A DNA stretch of 64,000 bases from Romanomermis culicivorax (Eukaryota > Nematoda > Enoplea > Mermithida > Mermithidae). The DNA lies in contig CAWUHX010000076.1 in NCBI GenBank assembly GCA_963922205.1, positions 316,011 to 380,010 of the forward strand, in the 5' to 3' direction. A program made the translations under genes and the position numbers. Positions 58,522 through 64,000 of this stretch are shown here, piece by piece; the stretch's first letter is position 1; every line of letters starts with the position of its first letter. Below the pieces are notes generated by a model, which was given only the letters and a program-made list of their open reading frames with translations, ran no database searches and was not told where the DNA came from.

Positions 58522-59250
58522 CTCTCAAGTCTCAAAAATAAAGTCGAAATAACCTGAAAGTGTCATTTGAAGCTTTTTTGGCACCCTCGGCCTCCTATAA
58601 GGCGCCACGGAATTTTTCCTCTATTTCGCTGGCCACTAGTGCCCAAAACATTGTATTAAAATTTAAATCAGGTTTGTGTACCCTTTTGGGAGAGCAGATG
58701 TCCGCACATCTTGAAAATTGATACACAAATGCTGTTTGCTGCCACTAAATAAATAACATTAAAAACGTTCATTGGGATAACTGTTGCGTTTTCCTGTTAA
58801 GAAACGTCAGAATGGCTCGATTTCTCAAATTTAATAAAAAAATTTAAATTTTTTGACCTTTCATTTGAAGCATGTCGTTCAGCAAATATCAAAGTTAGAT
58901 AAATCGAAATTTATCTAGCTTCGATTGAAGACACATTTTTCTTCTTATTTATTATATAGGTGATGGTGAATCCTGTTTTCTCAGAACTTTATTGGTTGGG
59001 GATTGATTAGGACTCAAAAATATATTTGAATGGCAGTGCAATGTGTGCCAATCCGAAAAAATCAAAAAACGGGGCACAAATCGTATTGAAATTTTAACAT
59101 ACTATGTACCAAAATGATGAAAAGATTTTGTGGCATCCTATGGGAAGGTGTCCGGAAAGAGGTCCAAATGAGTTTTTCGGCTTTTTTCCTTCTACTTTTG
59201 GACACTATAAGAGGTGTAAAACGTGAAAAGTACAACATTGGAAAAATATT

Positions 59251-59401
59251 GAACCTAAGCTGAAGCGTGAACCTAAGCCTAAGCCTGAACCGAAGTCTAA
59301 GCCTGAACCTAAGCCTAAGCCTATGCCTGAACCCAAGTCTGAACCTAAAACTAAGCCTGAACCTAAGCCTAAACTTAAGCCTGAGCCCAAGCCTAAACCT
59401 A
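59251..59401 (-). repeat. Degenerate hexamer array (AGGCTT / AGGTTC)
   Basis: About 25 six-base units. On the minus strand they alternate between AGGCTT, a rotation of TTAGGC, and AGGTTC, with scattered variants. The period is a strict six, so it also reads as Ser-Leu or Gly-Leu dipeptide frames that are not genes. Confidence 0.85.
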
Positions 59402-59674
59402 GCGTTTTTTCGATTTATTGATCAGCGCTACTTATTTCGAGTTCAGAATCCTGTCCAGCATCATGGAAAACCCTAAATCAAGTTTTTCGTAAAAAAATGA
59501 GAAAAAACGACAAAAACTCCACAATACTACTGAAAAAAAACATTAAAAATATCCATTTTCCTCCTTATTTAACCCCTCATAAATCGGTGCCCGTTGTTTG
59601 CCGCCATCTAAACTAAAGTTTTCCTGATGTTTCAGGCCTCCCTGGACATAGTCAAGTCCGGAAACTTGAATATA

Positions 59675-60150
59675 CCTCTTATAGCTTTTAATTATCAACA
59701 TACTATGGATTAAGGTTTTGTTGTCTTTTGGCGAATTTAACGAAAAGAAAGATTTTTCTGGGTTATTTTCCCAAATATTCTGAAAATTAATCGAACTTTA
59801 CTGAAAAATCAAACTTTCTTTCTAGGAAATAAAAAGTGAAAAGATTCATTTTCCGGCGTTTCAGAATATCCAAATTTAAAAAAAAACTTCCGGCGCTGCG
59901 CGCCGAACAAGTCAATTCATATCAACCTTTTTCATTTTCTCTCCAAAATTCAGAAAATTGAGTTTTGAAAGTTGAAAACCGACGTGAATCGAATGAAATA
60001 CAAGAAAGCTGGCTTCTGATATTTTTCCGATAAGCATAAGCTAATTTATGAATCAAGAGCGAGCAACCAAAAATATATTTGTGCAACCAAAATTTTTCCC
60101 AAGTTGCACATTACAACCTCGCCTGTGCAAAAAAACCTGAATTTAAGCAC
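59675..60150 (+). repeat. Family H copy 4
   Basis: Matches 29960-30300 in direct orientation (ATAGCTTTTAATTATCAA..TACTATGGAT, GATTTTTCTGGGTTATTTTCCC). A hairpin is at 59890-59905 and AGTTGCAC/GTGCAAC words are at 60085-60140. Confidence 0.7.
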
Positions 60151-61391
60151 ACATAGACTAATTAAGAGTTAATTCGAAAGTAATACTGCAAAAATTATTT
60201 TCTTTTTCAGAAGTAAATTCTAAAAAAATTGGAAAATTCCCCCCGTTTTTGAAAATCCCGGATACGGGTATGGCCATCCTGTGTCATTTTCCGAATCCTT
60301 GATAGTATTTTCATCACAAGTCGTAACGGCTGTGTATAAGAGGTTCTGCACTAATTTTGTTACAGTGCAAGGATGCTAAGAAGTTTTAAGAATGAAAAGG
60401 CGCTCTGAAGCGTCTCGAAATAGAAAACGCCCAAAAATTTCGATCTCGATTTCCGAAGATTGGAATCCGAATTCCGAACTAGTAAATTTCTTATCTACCA
60501 TGTTAAGTGCTTCGTCAGCATTTTCGTGTTTGCTCACCTTAAATCGTTTTTTGCTAGCTAATCATTTTCATTTCTTTTGACTCTCACGCATCTAGTAAGA
60601 AATAAGAATTTTCTTCTGAATCTCGTATGTTCTTTCTTGAGATTCTTTGGATACCTTCGAAACTTCTTACGAAACATCAATCTCAAACCTTCAAGATTCC
60701 ATTCCTTTCAAATTCTGACTTCAACATCTAACTCTCTGAATATTAGACCGTCATTGAAGAACATTTCAAATAACTCAACATATCATACCTGTAAGACATT
60801 AGATCAGTTTGGTGGGGCGTTAATCCAGAATTCGTAAAGAGAATCAAAAATGACGTAAAAAAGTCGCAAAGAGCTCAAATTTCAGCGAAAATTTTCCAAA
60901 ATTGCTCAATTTTTCAGAGGTCGGGAGGTACCAACATTTGGGTACTGGGTCCAACCGGATTGAAGGGGTTCCTTCAATCGCCTCAAGAGGTCAGCAACAT
61001 ATGAACCATCAATGGTAAAAAAAACATATTTAAAAGAAAAATAATTGATAAAGCCCTTTTTCCATGTTCAAAGCCCATATTGAAAAAATGAAAGAAAATT
61101 TCACATGGAGTATTGAGCATTATTTTGTCCCCATACATTCTTTGCAAAAACATGCATCCACGAAATCATTTTCGCATTGTTTGCAATTCACATGTGTGTG
61201 CAAACGGACTGTTGCATATGTAGTAGTTTCGACTTTCCTGAGGTTGTCCCTCATCAGAGGTCCCCAAGGTCAGATTTTTCAGTTAGGGGTAAAATTGAAA
61301 ATTTGCGGGGATAGTGTAGCTAAATGTCCACTAAACACGTCATTTTGTCTCAAAATTAGGCAGACAGTGATCGATTTTAAGGACTTTAGGT

Positions 61392-62712
61392 TAGTGGTGG
61401 ACCGATGCATCGGCATCGGCCGATTGTTGCGTTTTTCTGCCATCGGCCGATGTTTTGCCAAAAAATCGGCCAATGACCGATTGTTTGTCAACTTTTTGTT
61501 ACAATTAATGCAGGTGCTCATGCTTAAAAAACAGATTGTTCACATATATATTTTACAGCTACTTTAGTAAATGCATTATTTTTTTGTGAAAATGGTTGTT
61601 TTAATGTCTGGCATATTTGCCCTGTGTTGCCATTGATGAACTAAATAACAAGAATTTGACAAGCTATGAATGGAATATTTTAGCTACGGCAGTAGGAATA
61701 TACATGTATAATGTATCCACATCTTAGATAATTATGTTTTGGCAGCTTGTAAATTTTTTAAAATCTTTTGCAGAAACTGTAAAAATCTAAGAATCTAAAA
61801 ACGCCTGTATTTCGGAAAAAAATAGCTGAAGAAAAGTAAGCTAGGTTTTGTGGCTAATTTTTTTGGAAAAAAATAAATTAAAGAATCGTAGATTAAGAAT
61901 TTTACGCTACTCAATCCATATTTCAACTTTGCTGGATGGGTTCATTGAAGGAGGAATTGTCGGGAAAAATGAATCAATATTTTTATAAAAATGATAATCG
62001 AGCCCACTTTAAACCCATTGAAGACAATAGACTTCATGCTTTGGCATCTTTACTAGATCCTCGATTTAAGAAGGATGGATTGAAATTTGAAATATGAGAC
62101 ATATTGATCATACAAATTAAAATTAAATAATTTAAGCTTTCTGTGATCCTCGAGCAGAAGACAATGCTGAACTGACTTTGGTTATAATGGTCGTCGATCA
62201 AGAACAACAAAATCAATGCTTTTCTGAAAATATGGTTCAAAAATTTGAATGAATCTCCAAACTCATTCTACAAACTTTCTCAGCAAGCCACAATTGATAA
62301 TAATGTAAATAATTCAAGCATTCACATAAAACTGATCAATTTCTGGCCCTATTTGACCATTGCAAGTTCATCTGAAGATGAGCTGTAGCCCGAAAAATAT
62401 GCAATGATTCAATAGTGCAAACTGGAAAAACAAGCTGAAGTTGAAGACGCTTCTAGGGAACTCAGCAATCAAAGTGAAGTAGTTCAACAGATGCCTTTGT
62501 TGATGACAAATTGGATGAATGAAATGTTGTTAATTATTGAATGTTGAAAATATCAGTAGAACTTGGTGAATAATTCATAATAATTTCAAATTTATTACAG
62601 TGTAGCAACTTCAGGTTGCCTTTTGTACATGTTACAGCCGATGCCATCGGTGACCCTGGCCGACGCATCGGCATCGGCCGATGACAAATTTTTGGTCATC
62701 GGTCCATCACTA
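61392..62712 (+). mobile_element. hAT element K with TAGTGGTGGACCGATG ends
   Basis: TAGTGGTGGACCGATG at 61392 pairs with CATCGGTCCATCACTA ending at 62712 (15 of 16). The exact 8-bp duplication CTTTAGGT is at 61384-61391 and 62713-62720. The word CATCGGCCGATG is repeated near both ends. It contains degraded transposase sequence. Confidence 0.92.
61985..62540 (+). pseudogene. hAT transposase relic in the TAGTG element
   Basis: Across several frames the plus strand reads 'RLHALASLLDPRFKKDGLKF', the L-A-x2-L-D-P-R-F-K block found in BED-type hAT transposases, and further down 'INFWPYLTIASSS', followed by many stops. The catalytic region cannot be traced continuously. Confidence 0.65.
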
Positions 62713-62872
62713 CTTTAGGTAGGGGTAATACCCCCCGCGTACTCCTCCCCATGGGGCACTCTGTCCCTCATTATGGAAACGCTTGTGACTGAATCAATAC
62801 TCTGTTGAGTTACTTAGAAATTAAGTAGAAAGTGCTTTAGAAAGTATTCTATGATCTGTTGATGACAGTGAG

Positions 62873-63228
62873 CTGACCTTTCGAGCTTCTGTCCAAAAAA
62901 AATTGTCTCTACTCCAGTCCGAATGCGACAAATTACGGTCTGTTCTATCGATAAAAAGCTCCCGCGGTGATGGCGATGTATCGGCTGGAGACGTGAAAGC
63001 GACAGCCGGCGGTAACGTTTCCAGCCACGATTTGCAATCTTTAGCCGAAGAATCGCCGCGCGTCAAAAGTAAATCGAAATCGAGCGACGAATTAAGAGCT
63101 GAATTACAAAGTCAAGTCAATATGGTCGGGCAAGCAGTTAATTTCGCTAAGAAACAGGGCGTTTCGGCTGAGCCCGACATCTATCACACGGATAAAATCA
63201 AATTGATACATCATAAAAAAAGCGCCGA
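62873..63228 (+). CDS. PRKG1: cGMP-dependent protein kinase, exon 2 (autoinhibitory segment)
   Basis: Acceptor GTGAG|CTG at 62873 keeps phase 0 with exon 1; the polypyrimidine tract is weak, so the start is likely but not certain. The exon continues the coiled coil ('LSLLQSECDKLRSVLS'), then a Ser/Gly-rich linker. It contains 'KKQGVSAEP' at about 63150-63176, the conserved pseudosubstrate-type site (G-[IV]-S-A-E-P) that blocks the kinase until cGMP binds. It ends before GTGAGT at 63229, phase 2. Confidence 0.85.
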
Positions 63229-63888
63229 GTGAGTTTCATTGTAGACCTGGAAATTCGGAAAGCATTCATTTTTCGGGTGGTTCTTGGTATATTCAGCTGG
63301 ACGTTTTTCAAAGCTATAGCAAAAGAGCCAATTTTTCGAATGTCGATCCATCAAAAGCAGAAATCGTATCTCTGGTAAATAAGAGCTCAAAAATCAACAT
63401 CGATCAGGATCCTGAGTTCAACTGAGCTTCACTTGATATCCGCATTTCTAAAGTTAATATAACCTGAGTATGTAGCAAAGTCGAGTTTTTCAAATTTATT
63501 ATCGCTGTATCGTGTTTGAAAATTTGTTCTGTGTTTAACATATAATCTTCAAATTACAACAGCACGGATTCACTTTTGTTTTGACTAAATTCCAAAAAAC
63601 TAGACGTTCGACTCCGATTCGTCTCCCTAATTTAACAGAAAGTCACTGTTCTCGTAGAATTCAGTCGATAGAGTATATGTTTCACTAAAATTCTACTATA
63701 TTGAAGGTTAGTTATAGGGTTGGTATTCGAAAAAAAATTCCCTCGCATCACAGTTAAACCTGCAGTCGTAGAAACTCCACTAGTCTTCACCTTATTTTCT
63801 TAATTTGCGAAAACAGTTGACTATGTATCTTGTATGAAAGCTGCACAAAAACTACATTAATTTAACGTGTATTATCATTTTGCTGCAG
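63229..63888 (+). other. Second PKG intron (660 bases)
   Basis: GTGAGT donor and TTTTGCTGCAG acceptor. It is single-copy in appearance, with no feature seen. Confidence 0.85.
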
Positions 63889-64000
63889 AGCCAAGCATTT
63901 GATTCGCGATGCTGTTTTGCAAAATGACTTTTTACGACATTTGGATAAAGACCAAGTTACGGAGATTGTCGAATGCATGTACGAAAAACAAGTCGGCCGG
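63889..64000 (+). CDS. PRKG1: cGMP-dependent protein kinase, start of exon 3 (cyclic-nucleotide-binding domain A)
   Basis: Begins after TGCTGCAG at 63888 and joins exon 2 in phase 2. It reads 'AKHLIRDAVLQNDFLRHLD' and then 'QVTEIVECMYEKQVG', the helical lead-in of the first cGMP-binding domain of PKG (family form: LI..AIL.NDF...L...Q..EIVDCMY). The second cGMP site and the kinase domain lie beyond the window. This exon gives the strongest family match of the three. Confidence 0.92.

Larger units (their letters stand above)
61255..62763. mobile_element. Short family C MITE (C4), interrupted by a hAT
   Basis: CAGAGGTCCCCAAGG to CATGGGGCACTCTG, with the exact 8-bp duplication TCCCTCAT at 61247-61254 and 62764-62771. 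Its own sequence is about 180 bases; the rest is the nested hAT. Confidence 0.9.
54602..62872 (+). other. First coding intron of PKG (8.3 kb), transposon-filled
   Basis: Donor GTAAGT at 54602; the acceptor is probably the AG at 62871-62872, which keeps phase 0. The left part (54602-56700) is free of recognised elements. The rest carries a GGGTCC array, element J, family H copy 4, a hexamer array, and element C4 with a nested hAT. Confidence 0.65.

Noticed and set aside
59205..59476. Leu-Ser and Gly-Leu repeat frames
   Set aside because: They are an artefact of the hexamer array, whose period of six keeps every frame open.
62034..62240. 68-codon minus-strand frame
   Set aside because: It lies antisense to the hAT transposase relic, whose plus-strand reading carries the recognisable LASLLDPRFKK block.

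Overview
This is an AT-rich genomic window from an invertebrate animal. One host gene is clear: the 5' part of a cGMP-dependent protein kinase (PKG; PRKG1 / foraging / egl-4 family) enters on the + strand at about 54.1 kb and runs off the right edge. Nearly everything else is mobile DNA, mostly dead. The species cannot be fixed from sequence alone. A degenerate TTAGGC-like hexamer array (59.25-59.40 kb) would fit a nematode, but that is a single weak clue.

Layout. 0-7.0 kb: a decayed Ty3/gypsy-type retroelement on the - strand, cut by the left edge, with gag, a Cys-rich glycoprotein-like segment that ends in a membrane anchor, protease and reverse transcriptase, apparently in that order. 7.3-7.6 kb: a possible tRNA-derived SINE. 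9.67-24.41 kb: a Polinton/Maverick with about 0.8-kb terminal inverted repeats. It carries a protein-primed DNA polymerase B relic interrupted by short GT-AG introns (- strand) and, on the + strand, a packaging ATPase, a small adenovirus pX-like protein, a conserved Polinton protein and an rve integrase. No capsid genes are recognisable, and a 1.09-kb pure (CGTT)n array sits near its right end.

24.4-53.2 kb, and again inside the first PKG intron (54.6-62.9 kb): a graveyard of short hAT-type elements. Many have exact or near-exact 8-bp target-site duplications that I could read directly. I call the families A, B, C, D, E, F, G, H, I, J and K here. Several are nested inside each other up to five deep. 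Families A/B/D share a CATACATGTAA-like terminus and families E/F/J share a CAGTGTTTTTT-like terminus. Families D, E, F, H and J carry a GC-rich hairpin (GGCGC-triloop-GCGCC) next to AAAATTTT. The E/F/J group and several neighbours also have a family-specific short word repeated in both orientations near their ends.

53.1-64 kb: PKG exon 1 (Ser/Gln-rich leader plus leucine zipper), an 8.3-kb transposon-filled intron, exon 2 (autoinhibitory segment) and the start of exon 3 (first cyclic-nucleotide-binding domain).
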